Shown here one piece after another: positions 1-8,986 of a DNA stretch of 64,000 bases. The stretch covers positions 62,001 to 126,000 of the forward strand of contig NZ_JAAGLT010000012.1 of the NCBI RefSeq assembly GCF_010548275.1, in the 5' to 3' direction. The stretch comes from Streptomyces sp. SID12488. GTDB taxonomy: Bacteria > Actinomycetota > Actinomycetes > Streptomycetales > Streptomycetaceae. Positions within the stretch are counted from its first letter, which is position 1. The number at the start of each line of letters is the position of its first letter. Position numbers and translations under genes: made by a program. The notes below the pieces were generated by a model. It was not told where the DNA came from, ran no database searches, and saw only the letters and a program-made list of their open reading frames with translations.

Positions 1-3000
1 CGCGGCTTCCATCTTCATCGCCTCGATGGTGGCCACCGTGGCGCCGGCCGCCACCTCGTCCCCCTCGGCGACGGCAAGGGTCACCACTCCGGCGAACGGC
101 GCGGCGACATGCCCGGGGTTGGCCCGGTCCGCCTTCTCCGTCGCCGGGATGTCGGAGGACACGGCGGTGTCGCGCACCTGGATCGGCCGGAGTTGACCGT
201 TCAGCGTGGACATCACGGTGCGCATGCCGCGTTCGTCGGCCTCGCCCACGGCCTCCAGCTCGATGAGCAGCCGTACGCCCGGTTCGAGGTCGACGGCGTA
301 CTCCGTCCCGGGACGGAGCCCGTAGAAAAAGTCCTTGCTGGCCAGCACGCTGGTGTCGCCGTAGGTCTGACGGTGCGTCTCGTACTCGCGCGTCGGCCCG
401 GGGAACAGCAGCCGGTTGAGTGTCGCCCGCCGGTCCTTGGCCAGCCCTGTGCGGTCGTCCGCGGTCAGTTCCGCCATGGGCTTGGCGGCTGCGCGGCCCT
501 CCAGCGCCTTGGTGCGGAACGGCTCCGGCCAGCCGCCGGGCGGGTTGCCCAGCTCGCCGCGCAGGAAGCCGATGACGGAGTCGGGGATGTCGAACCTGTT
601 CGGCGTCGCCTCGAAGTCGTCCGGCGAGACGTCGGCTCCGACGAGGTGGAGTGCGAGATCGCCGACCACCTTCGACGAAGGGGTGACCTTCACCAGCCGG
701 CCGAGGATCCGGTCGGCGGCGGCGTACATCGCCTCGATCGCCTCGAAGCGGTCGCCGAGGCCCAGCGCGACCGCCTGGGTGCGCAGGTTGGACAGCTGCC
801 CACCGGGGATCTCGTGGTGGTAGACGCGCCCGGTCGGCGAGGCGAGGCCCGCCTCGAACGGTGCGTAGATCTTCCGGACGCTCTCCCAGTACGGCTCCAG
901 GTCACCCACGGCCTTCAGGCTCAGCCCGGTGGGCCGCTCTGAGTAGTCGGTTGCGGCGACGATGCCCGACAACGACGGCTGCGAGGTGGTGCCCGCCATC
1001 GACGCCACCGCACCGTCGACCGCGTCCGCACCGGCCTGGATCGCCGCGAGGTAGGTGGCGAGCTGGCCGCCCGCCGTGTCGTGGGTGTGGATGTGCACCG
1101 GCAGGTCGAACTCACGGCGCAGCGCCGATACCAGGGTCGCGGCGGCCGGGGCCCTGAGCAGGCCCGCCATGTCCTTGACGGCCAGGATGTGCGCGCCCGC
1201 GTCGACGATCTGCTCGGCCAGCCGGAGGTAGTAGTCCAGGGTGTACAGCCGCTCGGACGGGTCGGACAGGTCTGACGTGTAGCACAGGGCGACCTCCGCG
1301 ATCGCCGTTCCCGTCTCGCGTACGGCGTCGATGGCGGGCCGCATCTGCCCGACGTCGTTGAGCGCGTCGAAGATCCGGAAGATGTCGATGCCGGTGGCCG
1401 CGGCCTCCTGGACGAAGGCGTCGGTCACCTCGGTCGGGTACGGCGTGTAGCCCACGGTGTTCCGGCCGCGCAGCAGCATCTGCAGACAGATGTTCGGCAC
1501 GGCCTCGCGCAGGGCGGCCAGGCGGTCCCAGGGGTCCTCGGCGAGGAAGCGGAGCGCGACGTCATAGGTGGCGCCGCCCCAGCACTCCAGGGACAGCAGT
1601 TCGGGCAGGGTCCGCGCCACCACCGGGGCGATGGCGAGCATGTCCTTGGTACGGACCCGAGTGGCCAGCAGTGACTGGTGGGCGTCGCGGAACGTGGTGT
1701 CGGTGACGCCGATGGTCGGTGACTCGCGCAGCCATCGGGCGAAGCCCTCCGGGCCGAGTTCGACGAGCCGCTGCCGGGAGCCGGCGGGCGGTTCCGCGCT
1801 CGGCAGGGGAGGGATCTTGCCGACCGGGTCGATCAGCTCGGGCCGCTCGCCGTGCGGCTTGTTCACCGTGATGTCGGCGAGGTAGGTGAGCAGTTTCGTG
1901 CCTCGGTCGGCGGAGTGACGTGCCGTGAGCAGGTGCGGTCGTCGCTCGATGAACGATGTCGTGACCCGGCCGGCCCGGAAGTCCGCGTCGTCGAGCACGG
2001 CCTGCAGGAACGGGATGTTCGTGGCCACGCCGCGGATCCGGAACTCGGCCACGGCACGCCGGGCCCTGCTGATCGCGGTCTCGAAGTCGCGGCCCCGGCA
2101 GGTGAGTTTGACCAGCATCGAGTCGAAGTGCGCGCTGATCTCCGTACCGGCGTGGGTGGTGCCGCCGTCCAGCCGGATGCCGGAGCCGCCGGGCGAGCGG
2201 TAGGCGCTGATCCGGCCGGTGTCCGGGCGGAAGCCGTTGGCGGGGTCCTCGGTGGTGATACGGCACTGGAGTGCGGCCCCGTGCAGGGTGACGGTCTCCT
2301 GGGAGAGCCCCAGGTCGGCGAGTGTCTCGCCGGAGGCGATGCGCAGCTGGGACTGCACGAGGTCGACGTCGGTGACCTCCTCGGTCACCGTGTGTTCGAC
2401 CTGGATGCGCGGGTTCATCTCGATGAAGACGTGGTTGCCGTCGCGGTCGAGCAGGAACTCCACGGTGCCCGCGTTGCGGTAGCCGATCTCCCGGGCGAAC
2501 CGCACGGCGTCGGCGCAGATCCGGTCACGCAGTTCCGGGTCGAGGTTCGGCGCGGGGGCCAGTTCGATCACCTTCTGGTGGCGCCGCTGCACCGAACAGT
2601 CGCGCTCGAAGAGGTGAATGACGTTGCCCTGCCCGTCGGCGAGGATCTGCACCTCGATGTGACGGGGTTCGACGACCGCCTTCTCCAGGAAGACCGTGGA
2701 GTCCCCGAACGCGGAGGCCGCCTCGCGGGCCGCGGCCTCGATGGACTCGCGCAGCTGGGCGGGTTCCTCGACCCGCCGCATGCCGCGCCCGCCACCGCCG
2801 GCGACTGCCTTGACGAACACCGGGAAGCCGACCTCCTCGGCGGCGCGGACGAGTTCGTCCACATCGGCGGAGGGCGCCGAGGAGGCCAGCACCGGTACTC
2901 CGGCGGCGCGGGCGGCGGCCACCGCACTCGCCTTGTTGCCGGTGAGTTCCAGCGTGTCGGCGCTGGGCCCGACGAAGGTGATGCCGGCTGCCTCGCAGGC

Positions 3001-3282
3001 GCTCGCCAGATCGGGGTTCTCCGAGAGGAACCCGTAGCCGGGGTACACGGCGTCCGCGCCCGCCTGTCGTGCGGCGCGGATGATCTCCTCCACGGAGAGG
3101 TACGCCCGGACGGGGTGTCCCGGCCGGCCGATCTCGTAGGCCTCGTCGGCCTTCAACCGATGCAGTGAATTGCGGTCCTCGTGCGGGAAGACGGCCACGG
3201 TCCTCGCGCCCAGCTCATAGCTGGCGCGGAACGCGCGAATCGCGATCTCACCTCGGTTGGCGACCAGCACCTTGCGGAACAT
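1..3282 (-). CDS. pyc: Pyruvate carboxylase, 3' end outside the window
   Basis: This enzyme carboxylates pyruvate to oxaloacetate with biotin and ATP to refill the TCA cycle. 1,094 residues are visible, beginning MFRKVLVANRGEIAIR, the typical first strand of a biotin carboxylase domain. The middle carries the carboxyltransferase signatures RTKDML (near 1640) and VKDMAG (near 1180). The fragment ends in the biotinyl motif EAMKMEA at positions 1-25, whose lysine carries biotin, so only the last residues of the carrier domain are cut off. The family is usually about 1,120 residues, so little is missing. The ATG is preceded by AAGGGATCCAGG. It is the only gene here that depends on a biotin ligase encoded elsewhere. 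Confidence 0.95.
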   Translation of the reverse strand, partial: MFRKVLVANRGEIAIRAFRASYELGARTVAVFPHEDRNSLHRLKADEAYEIGRPGHPVRAYLSVEEIIRAARQAGADAVYPGYGFLSENPDLASACEAAGITFVGPSADTLELTGNKASAVAAARAAGVPVLASSAPSADVDELVRAAEEVGFPVFVKAVAGGGGRGMRRVEEPAQLRESIEAAAREAASAFGDSTVFLEKAVVEPRHIEVQILADGQGNVIHLFERDCSVQRRHQKVIELAPAPNLDPELRDRICADAVRFAREIGYRNAGTVEFLLDRDGNHVFIEMNPRIQVEHTVTEEVTDVDLVQSQLRIASGETLADLGLSQETVTLHGAALQCRITTEDPANGFRPDTGRISAYRSPGGSGIRLDGGTTHAGTEISAHFDSMLVKLTCRGRDFETAISRARRAVAEFRIRGVATNIPFLQAVLDDADFRAGRVTTSFIERRPHLLTARHSADRGTKLLTYLADITVNKPHGERPELIDPVGKIPPLPSAEPPAGSRQRLVELGPEGFARWLRESPTIGVTDTTFRDAHQSLLATRVRTKDMLAIAPVVARTLPELLSLECWGGATYDVALRFLAEDPWDRLAALREAVPNICLQMLLRGRNTVGYTPYPTEVTDAFVQEAAATGIDIFRIFDALNDVGQMRPAIDAVRETGTAIAEVALCYTSDLSDPSERLYTLDYYLRLAEQIVDAGAHILAVKDMAGLLRAPAAATLVSALRREFDLPVHIHTHDTAGGQLATYLAAIQAGADAVDGAVASMAGTTSQPSLSGIVAATDYSERPTGLSLKAVGDLEPYWESVRKIYAPFEAGLASPTGRVYHHEIPGGQLSNLRTQAVALGLGDRFEAIEAMYAAADRILGRLVKVTPSSKVVGDLALHLVGADVSPDDFEATPNRFDIPDSVIGFLRGELGNPPGGWPEPFRTKALEGRAAAKPMAELTADDRTGLAKDRRATLNRLLFPGPTREYETHRQTYGDTSVLASKDFFYGLRPGTEYAVDLEPGVRLLIELEAVGEADERGMRTVMSTLNGQLRPIQVRDTAVSSDIPATEKADRANPGHVAAPFAGVVTLAVAEGDEVAAGATVATIEAMKMEAA

Positions 3283-3329
3283 CCTGGATCCCTTCAGCCT
3301 GCCGGTGACGCGCCCCATGGTGTCGGCCC

Positions 3330-3358
3330 GGCCCGGCTCGCGCCATGTGAGCCGGGCC
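3330..3358 (-). terminator. Hairpin between the ABC exporter and pyc
   Basis: A perfect 10-bp stem (GGCCCGGCTC with GAGCCGGGCC) encloses a 9-nt loop, 23 nt after the exporter stop and 48 nt before the pyc start. It lacks a T-run, as is common in Streptomyces. It probably separates the two same-strand genes. Confidence 0.55.
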
Positions 3359-3381
3359 ACTTACCCCCGCCGGGGCCGCGT

Positions 3382-5196
3382 TCAGTGGAGATCGGCCCCG
3401 GCAGGGGTGTCGTCCAGGAAGCCGCCCGACTGGTGCTGCCACAGCTTCGCGTAGGCACCCTCCGTCGCGAGCAGTTCCTGGTGCGTGCCCTGCTCGACGA
3501 TCCGTCCGCGGTCGAGGACGACCAGTCGGTCCATGGTGGCGACCGTGCTCAGCCGGTGCGCCACCACGAGCGCCGTACGGCCCTCCATGAGCCGCCACAG
3601 GGCCTCCTGAACGAGGATCTCGCTCTCGGAGTCCAGGGCGCTGGTGGCCTCGTCCAGCAGCAGGATCGGGGCGTCGCGCAGGATCGCCCGGGCCAGGGCG
3701 ACCCGTTGGCGCTGACCGCCGGACAGCTTGACTCCGCGCTCGCCCACCATGGTGTCGAAGCCGTCCGGCAGCGCGTCTGCGAACTCCGTGACGTGCGCCG
3801 CCTCGGCCGCGCGGCGGATCTCGGCGTCGGTGGCGTCCGGCCTGGCGAACGCGATGTTGTCCCGCAGCGTGCGGTGGAACATCGCCGGGTCCTGCGGCAC
3901 GTAGGCGATCAGGCCGCGCAGGTCCGCCTGGCGCAGTCGGCTGATGTCCTGGCCCCCGATCATGATCCGGCCGGCGTCGATGTCCGTCATCCGCAGCAGC
4001 AGCCGGCTGAGCGTGGTCTTGCCCCCGCCGGAACGGCCGACGAGGCCGATCTTCGCCCCGCTGGGCACCGCCAGGTCAAGGCCCTCGAAGAGCGGAGCGG
4101 CGCCCGCGTGGGCGAAGGTCACGTTGTCGAAGCGGACGTCGGCGGCCCGGGACTCAAAGGCCTCCGGCGCGGCCGGGTCGAGCACGGTCGGCGACGTCAG
4201 CAGCAGTTCGGTGAATTGCGCGGCCTCCGTCATCGAGCTTTCCAGCCGGCGGTAGATCTGGTTGAACTCGAACATGATCCGCGTGGCGTTCGAGTAGTAC
4301 GTGAAGGCGACCACGACCGTCTCCACGCCGTGTCCGCCCCCGGCGAGAGTGACCGCGAGCAGCAGACCCAGGGCGTTGGTCAGTACGGACAGCGGCGCGA
4401 CCAGTGTGTCGATGCGCAGGTTGCCGTAGTCCCACGACCTCAGCATGAGCCGCCGCGAAGCCGCGACCCGGGACCGGTGCTCGGCGGCCTCACGCTCCTC
4501 GGCGGCGAACGCCCGGACCGTGTCCATGTTCATCAGGCTGTCGGCGACATGGCCCGACACCCGGGCGATCGCCTCCTCGCGCTTGGCGACGAGCGCCTGG
4601 CGACGCCGGATGAGGGGCACCACGCACAGCCCCGTCAGGGCGAGCATCGCCAACAGGCCGACCACGAGCAGCGGTTCGTAGCGCCACAGCACCACCGACC
4701 CGAACACCAGTGGCACCAGACTGCCCACGAGCTGGAAGGTCAGCGTGTCGACGAACTCCTCGAACCGGGAGGCGAAGCTCAGGACGCGCTTGGTCAGCGA
4801 CCCGGCGAAGTTGTCGTGGAAGAACGCGGCGTCCTTGGCGAACAACTCGTCCATGCCGATCACGTACAGGTGCTCGATGCCACGAGCGTCGACGCGGTTC
4901 AGGCAGTGCAGGCCCAGGCGCCACAGCACCTCCGAGAACAGCATGACGCCGGCGAAGGCGAGAACGTAGGGCATGGCCGAGCCGGCGGTGATGCTGCCCT
5001 CGTCGGCGATTCGGCCGACGAGTTTCGCGACGATCAGTGGCGCGATGTAGGCGAGGCCGATGTTGCCGAGCGCCGGCAGCAACATCGCGGGGAGCGTAAG
5101 CCGCCTGAGGCGGGCCAACTCCCGTACGTAATATCGAAGCGCGAGGAGCACCGGCCCTTTGCCCGGTGGGACCTCGCGAGATTCGGACGATCCCAT
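3382..5196 (-). CDS. ABC transporter, fused permease and ATPase (multidrug/lipid exporter type)
   Basis: A half-transporter that would work as a homodimer in the membrane. Taking ATG at 5196 it is 604 residues. Residues about 30-310 hold a six-helix type 1 exporter domain. The nucleotide-binding domain follows: Walker A GRSGGGKT at 387-394, signature LSGGQ at 491-495 and Walker B ILLLDE at 511-516, then the H-loop AHRLST. Longer upstream starts exist, but the extra 61 residues are arginine-rich and would overlap the divergent region before the GH43 gene, so they are not adopted. The substrate cannot be read from the sequence. Confidence 0.88.
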   Translation of the reverse strand: MGSSESREVPPGKGPVLLALRYYVRELARLRRLTLPAMLLPALGNIGLAYIAPLIVAKLVGRIADEGSITAGSAMPYVLAFAGVMLFSEVLWRLGLHCLNRVDARGIEHLYVIGMDELFAKDAAFFHDNFAGSLTKRVLSFASRFEEFVDTLTFQLVGSLVPLVFGSVVLWRYEPLLVVGLLAMLALTGLCVVPLIRRRQALVAKREEAIARVSGHVADSLMNMDTVRAFAAEEREAAEHRSRVAASRRLMLRSWDYGNLRIDTLVAPLSVLTNALGLLLAVTLAGGGHGVETVVVAFTYYSNATRIMFEFNQIYRRLESSMTEAAQFTELLLTSPTVLDPAAPEAFESRAADVRFDNVTFAHAGAAPLFEGLDLAVPSGAKIGLVGRSGGGKTTLSRLLLRMTDIDAGRIMIGGQDISRLRQADLRGLIAYVPQDPAMFHRTLRDNIAFARPDATDAEIRRAAEAAHVTEFADALPDGFDTMVGERGVKLSGGQRQRVALARAILRDAPILLLDEATSALDSESEILVQEALWRLMEGRTALVVAHRLSTVATMDRLVVLDRGRIVEQGTHQELLATEGAYAKLWQHQSGGFLDDTPAGADLH

Positions 5197-5388
5197 TCTC
5201 ACCCTGTGTCGTCGTAGGGCGGCCCGCCACACGCTGTCGCCGGGGTCGTCCCGGCAGACGGGCACGACGACGGAGCCCCCGCGAGGTTCGCGGCGGCGCC
5301 GAAGTGTGCGTACGGGCAGGCCAGAAGTCCCAGTGTCCCGCGACGGCGCCCGCGTGGTCCAAGCGTTTTTCTCGGCCAACAGCAGGCC

Positions 5389-5454
5389 CGAACACGGATA
5401 CGAGCCCAGACCGGACGGGTGCGAACACGGGTACGAGCTCAGGCCGGACAGGCC
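5389..5454. repeat. Two-copy 33-bp imperfect tandem repeat
   Basis: Two adjacent 33-bp units share CGAACACGG, TACGAG and CCGGAC. They lie between the divergent exporter and GH43 genes, just before the proposed GTG start of the latter. They could be a duplicated regulator site or a simple slippage duplication. Read in the GH43 frame they would encode an 11-residue repeat. Confidence 0.6.
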
Positions 5455-5470
5455 CGTTTATCCTTCGACC

Positions 5471-6502
5471 GTGGCTGACACCGACACCGACACCGCCCCG
5501 ATGCGGCTTCCCGACATGCCGCTGCACGATCCGTTCGTCGTCGCCGACGAGAAGACCCGCACCTACTACCTCTACACGTCCAACGACCCGTCCGTATCAG
5601 GCGTGGACGGCACCGGCACGATGGTCTACCGCAGCCACGACCTGCGCGACTGGACGCGCCCTGTGGTGGTCTTCCTGGCTGCCGAGCAGAAGGAGATGTG
5701 GGCTACCGACGGCGGCTGGGCGCCGGAGGTCCACGAATGGGACGGCAGGTACTACCTGTTCACCACGCTGCACAACCAGGACAGGCCGCTTCCGGTGCCT
5801 CCGCCCAACCGGTGGGGTACGCCGTTCCAGATCCCCGCCTACATGCGCGGCACGATCACTGCCGTCTCCTCCTCGCCGCTGGGCCCGTTCACCGTCGTCG
5901 ACCCCGCACGCCCCACCCCGCCCGCGAACCTCATGACGCTCGACGGCACGCTCCACGTCGACCCGGCCGGACAGCCGTGGATGGTGTACGCGCACGAGTG
6001 GCTGCAGACCATCGACGGAACCATGGAGGCGATCCGGCTGGCCCCGGACCTGTCCCGGACGATCGGGGATCCGGTCTTCCTGTTCAAGGCCTCGGACGCG
6101 TCCTGGCTGACTGAGGAGATCCCCGGCGGCCTGCCGAACCAGCTCCCGCCGTACATCACCGACGGTCCTCAGCTCCACCGCACCCCTGACGGGTCGCTGC
6201 TCATGCTGTGGTCGACGTACGAGAAGAACGTAGTCGGCGCGGACGGGAACATCAGCGGCGGCTACGTGCAGACGTACGCCGTCTCGGAGTCCGGCACCAT
6301 CACGGGGCCGTGGCGGCAGCACCGGCCGTTGGTCCGCGACGACAGCGGTCACGGCATGCTCTTCCACACGTTCGACGGCAGGCTGATGATGGTTCTCCAC
6401 CGCCCCTTCGAGAACGCGCGGGGCAAGCTGTACGAGATGGAGATCGTCGGCGATGAGCTGCGGGTGCTCCGCCGGCGAGCCGACCTCGACGGCGGCGGCT
6501 GA
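5471..6502 (+). CDS. Glycoside hydrolase family 43-like protein
   Basis: A five-bladed beta-propeller glycosidase of the GH43 type, which usually acts on arabinose- or xylose-containing polysaccharides. From GTG 5471 it is 343 residues; ATG 5501 is an alternative. The N-terminal HDPF matches the catalytic-base strand, and TLDGTLHVD fits the pKa-modulating aspartate. At the place where classical GH43 enzymes carry the acid glutamate (EGP), this protein has ITDGPQLHR. No signal peptide is evident, so it is probably cytoplasmic and acts on imported oligosaccharides. An upstream in-frame extension is possible but runs through the 33-bp repeat and antisense to the exporter, so it was rejected. Confidence 0.8.
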   Translation: MADTDTDTAPMRLPDMPLHDPFVVADEKTRTYYLYTSNDPSVSGVDGTGTMVYRSHDLRDWTRPVVVFLAAEQKEMWATDGGWAPEVHEWDGRYYLFTTLHNQDRPLPVPPPNRWGTPFQIPAYMRGTITAVSSSPLGPFTVVDPARPTPPANLMTLDGTLHVDPAGQPWMVYAHEWLQTIDGTMEAIRLAPDLSRTIGDPVFLFKASDASWLTEEIPGGLPNQLPPYITDGPQLHRTPDGSLLMLWSTYEKNVVGADGNISGGYVQTYAVSESGTITGPWRQHRPLVRDDSGHGMLFHTFDGRLMMVLHRPFENARGKLYEMEIVGDELRVLRRRADLDGGG

Positions 6503-6522
6503 CACCGCTGCGCGGAAACGCC

Positions 6523-6558
6523 GGAGGCCGTTCTCCCATTGCTGGGAGAACGGCCTCC
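6523..6558. terminator. Bidirectional terminator hairpin between GH43 and tRNA-Pro
   Basis: A perfect 16-bp stem (GGAGGCCGTTCTCCCA and its complement) has a TTGC loop. It lies 20 nt after the GH43 stop and 19 nt beyond the 3' end of the convergent tRNA, so it can end both transcripts. Confidence 0.85.
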
Positions 6559-6576
6559 GACCTCCGACTTCACAAG

Positions 6577-6650
<74 letters not shown>

Positions 6651-6749
6651 ATGCTGTCTGACCTGGGATTTCCCCTGGCCGAACACGCAGGGAAACAATA
6701 CCGCACTCGGGTCGATGGTCGCGCACTCCTTTATTCGCACTTCAGGCCC

Positions 6750-6780
6750 TTGACCTCAAGTTTGGTCGAGGTCGCACGAT
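6750..6780 (+). promoter_or_regulatory. MerR/SoxR-type promoter with overstretched spacer before the transketolase genes
   Basis: TTGACC (6750-6755) and CACGAT (6775-6780) are separated by 19 bp. The spacer holds a dyad GACCTCAAG-TTTG-GTCGAGGTC (6752-6773, 7 of 9 positions symmetric). This layout is diagnostic of MerR-family activators, and the half-site CCTCAAG is that of SoxR boxes. The ATG begins 8 nt after the -10, so the transcript would be leaderless or nearly so. The call rests on pattern only. Confidence 0.6.
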
Positions 6781-6787
6781 CGTCCTC

Positions 6788-7540
6788 ATGACAGCCACAG
6801 CCACGCACGTCGACACGTCCGAGACACGCGACGCACACGCCATCCACGGCACACACGACCGCCACGAGTACGCCGGGCTGACCGGGCTCATGGGGCTGAT
6901 GACCGGCGACGAGAAGCACGGGCCGGCGGCGACCTCCACGCTGGACGTGCTCTGGGTCCTCTACGACCGGGTCCTGCGGGTCGGCCCCGGGCGGATGACG
7001 GACCCCGGGCGGGACCGGTTCCTGCTGTCCAAGGGGCACGGGCCCATGGCGTACTACGCGGTACTCGCCGCCAAGGGCTTTCTGCCCGTGGACTGGCTGC
7101 CGGGCTTCGGCGCGTACGACTCGCCGCTGGGCCACCACCCCGACCGGGTGCTGGTGCCGGGGGCCGAGATCGGCAGCGGCTCGCTCGGGCACGGTCTGCC
7201 GATCGCCGTGGGTTCGGCGCTGGGGCTGCGCGCCCAGGGGCTCGACGGGCCCGCGGTGTGGGTGCTGATCGGCGACGCCGAACTGGACGAGGGCAGCAAC
7301 CACGAGGCGATCGCCTTCGCCGGTCCCGCCGGCCTCGAACGCCTGCACACCGTCGTCGTCGACAACTCGTCGGCGAGCCACGCCCGGCCGGGTGGGATCG
7401 CCGCCCGCTTCGAGGCGGCGGGCTGGTCCACGGCGGCGGTCGACGGTCGTGACCACGACGCCCTGTACGCCGCCTTCACCACGCCGCACCCCGGCCGCCC
7501 GCACGTGGTCGTGGCGCGGGTCGAACCGAAGTCCGACTGA
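6788..7540 (+). CDS. Transketolase, N-terminal (thiamine-diphosphate-binding) subunit
   Basis: This is half of a two-gene transketolase. The 250 residues carry the N-terminal transketolase domain: histidines in SKGHG (84) and GSLGHG (135), and the ThDP/Mg motif GDAELDEGSN at 162-171. Such subunits pair with the pyrimidine-binding half encoded just downstream (72 nt gap). Split transketolases are often found in secondary or catabolic pathways, so this is probably not the housekeeping pentose phosphate enzyme. There is no clear ribosome-binding site, which fits the leaderless reading of the promoter. The first 25 residues are low-complexity and histidine-rich. Confidence 0.9.
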   Translation: MTATATHVDTSETRDAHAIHGTHDRHEYAGLTGLMGLMTGDEKHGPAATSTLDVLWVLYDRVLRVGPGRMTDPGRDRFLLSKGHGPMAYYAVLAAKGFLPVDWLPGFGAYDSPLGHHPDRVLVPGAEIGSGSLGHGLPIAVGSALGLRAQGLDGPAVWVLIGDAELDEGSNHEAIAFAGPAGLERLHTVVVDNSSASHARPGGIAARFEAAGWSTAAVDGRDHDALYAAFTTPHPGRPHVVVARVEPKSD

Positions 7541-7611
7541 CCCCGGCACGCCCGACCTGTCCGACCCGTCACACCGGCCCGCCTCACCGATCCGAAGGGA
7601 TCCAATCCCCC

Positions 7612-8508
7612 ATGGACACCATGCGTGACCGCTTCGCCCCCGTCCTGACCAGGCTGCTCGACGAGGACCCACGCGTCGCCGTCGTCCTCGCCGAGATCGG
7701 CGCCGCCACTTTCGCCCAGGCGCGCGCCCGGCATCCCGACCGGGTGATCAACGTGGGCATCCGCGAGCAGTTGCTCATCGGTGCGGGCGCGGGCCTGGCG
7801 CTCACCGGGATGCGTCCCGTCGTGCACACGTTCGCGAGCTTCCTCGTGGAGCGCCCCTTCGAGCAGGTCAAGCTCGACCTCGGCCACCAGGACGTCGGCG
7901 CCGTGCTCGTGAGCGCGTCCGCCTCCTTCGACTGGCCGGCGGGCGGCTACACGCACATGGCACCCGGTGACGTGGCCCTCCTCGACACCCTGGACGGCTG
8001 GACCGTCCAGGTACCGGGGCATCCCGACGAGGCCGAGACGCTGCTGCGGCACGCGGTCGCCGCGGGCGACGACAAGGTGTACGTACGGCTGTCGACGCAG
8101 TCCAACACGGACGGGCTCGCGGTCGACGGGGAACGGCTCCTCACCGTCCGCGAGGGCCACTCCGGTGTCGTGATCGCCGTCGGGCCGATGCTCGACGCGG
8201 TGCTCGCCGCCACGGAAGGGCTCGACGTCACAGTCCTGTACGCGACGACCGTACGGCCCTTCGACACGGCCGCGCTGCGCCGGGCCACGGAGGCGGCGGG
8301 CACCGATGTCGTCCTCGTCGAGCCGTACCTCGCGGGCACGTCGACAGCCGTCGTGAACGACGCGCTCTCCGACGTCCCCCACCGGGTGCTGGGCCTCGGC
8401 GTGGGCCGCCGAGAACTCCGCCGATACGGGGACATCGAGGAGCATGTCGCCGCGCACGGGCTCGACGCACGGACGCTCCGGGAGCGGATCCGGGGGTTCA
8501 TCGCCTGA
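7612..8508 (+). CDS. Transketolase, C-terminal (pyrimidine-binding) subunit
   Basis: Partner of the preceding gene, 298 residues. The pyrimidine domain includes NVGIREQ, whose glutamate (E52) should activate the thiamine cofactor, and it is followed by a C-terminal transketolase domain (about 170-298). GAAGGGATCC lies a few bases before ATG 7612; ATG 7621 is an alternative start three codons in. The two genes are co-directional with no terminator between them and should form a heterotetramer. Substrate unknown: sugar phosphates, a 1-deoxyketose, or a dedicated biosynthetic intermediate are all possible. Confidence 0.9.
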   Translation: MDTMRDRFAPVLTRLLDEDPRVAVVLAEIGAATFAQARARHPDRVINVGIREQLLIGAGAGLALTGMRPVVHTFASFLVERPFEQVKLDLGHQDVGAVLVSASASFDWPAGGYTHMAPGDVALLDTLDGWTVQVPGHPDEAETLLRHAVAAGDDKVYVRLSTQSNTDGLAVDGERLLTVREGHSGVVIAVGPMLDAVLAATEGLDVTVLYATTVRPFDTAALRRATEAAGTDVVLVEPYLAGTSTAVVNDALSDVPHRVLGLGVGRRELRRYGDIEEHVAAHGLDARTLRERIRGFIA

Positions 8509-8523
8509 GTTCGCATTCCGGGT

Positions 8524-8883
8524 TCAGTCGACGTCCGGCGCCCCGAGTTGCGGATAGGCGTCCAGCAGCCCGGTCGGGGCCGCCTGGCGCCAGGAGTCGG
8601 CGAGGATGTCCCGCAGTTCGCCCTCGTCCTCCAGCGCGGCCAGGCGCACTCTGACCCAGGCGAAGCCCGCCTCGTGGTCGGCGATCCAGAACTTCTCGGG
8701 CTCGGCCAGAACCAGTTCGTCGCGCTCCTCCTTCGGGCAGCGCACGGCGATGGAGGTCTCGTTCTCGGGCAGCGTGGCGAACATCTTGCCCGCGACCCGG
8801 AACGTGGGCATGCTCCAGGCGATCTTCTCCGTCGTGTCCGGCAGGGAGAGGGAGATACGGCGTACGTCTTCGGCTTCCGGCAT
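8524..8883 (-). CDS. MmcQ/YjbR family protein
   Basis: A small protein of 119 residues with the YjbR double-wing fold (family pattern W-SMP-FRV--K-FA, then AVRCPKEERD). Family members are often described as DNA-binding, but a molecular role is not established. ATG 8883 is chosen because an in-frame start ten codons upstream would add a segment unlike the family. It is convergent with the transketolase pair (15 nt between stops). Confidence 0.85.
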   Translation of the reverse strand: MPEAEDVRRISLSLPDTTEKIAWSMPTFRVAGKMFATLPENETSIAVRCPKEERDELVLAEPEKFWIADHEAGFAWVRVRLAALEDEGELRDILADSWRQAAPTGLLDAYPQLGAPDVD

Positions 8884-8986
8884 GCAACGCACCGTAGCCA
8901 ATGCCACTGACAATCACCCGCTGTCGTCCGCAGTCATCCGCGGTCATCCGGCGGGAGCGCCCGCTCCCCGTGCCCGGACCGCCCGC

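Noticed and set aside
3181..5217. 678-codon plus-strand frame antisense to the ABC exporter
   Set aside because: Shadow frame; the minus-strand product has every ABC transporter motif.
5159..5470. N-terminal extension of the GH43-like protein
   Set aside because: It would be arginine-rich, cross the 33-bp repeat and overlap the exporter antisense. GTG 5471 gives a family-like start.
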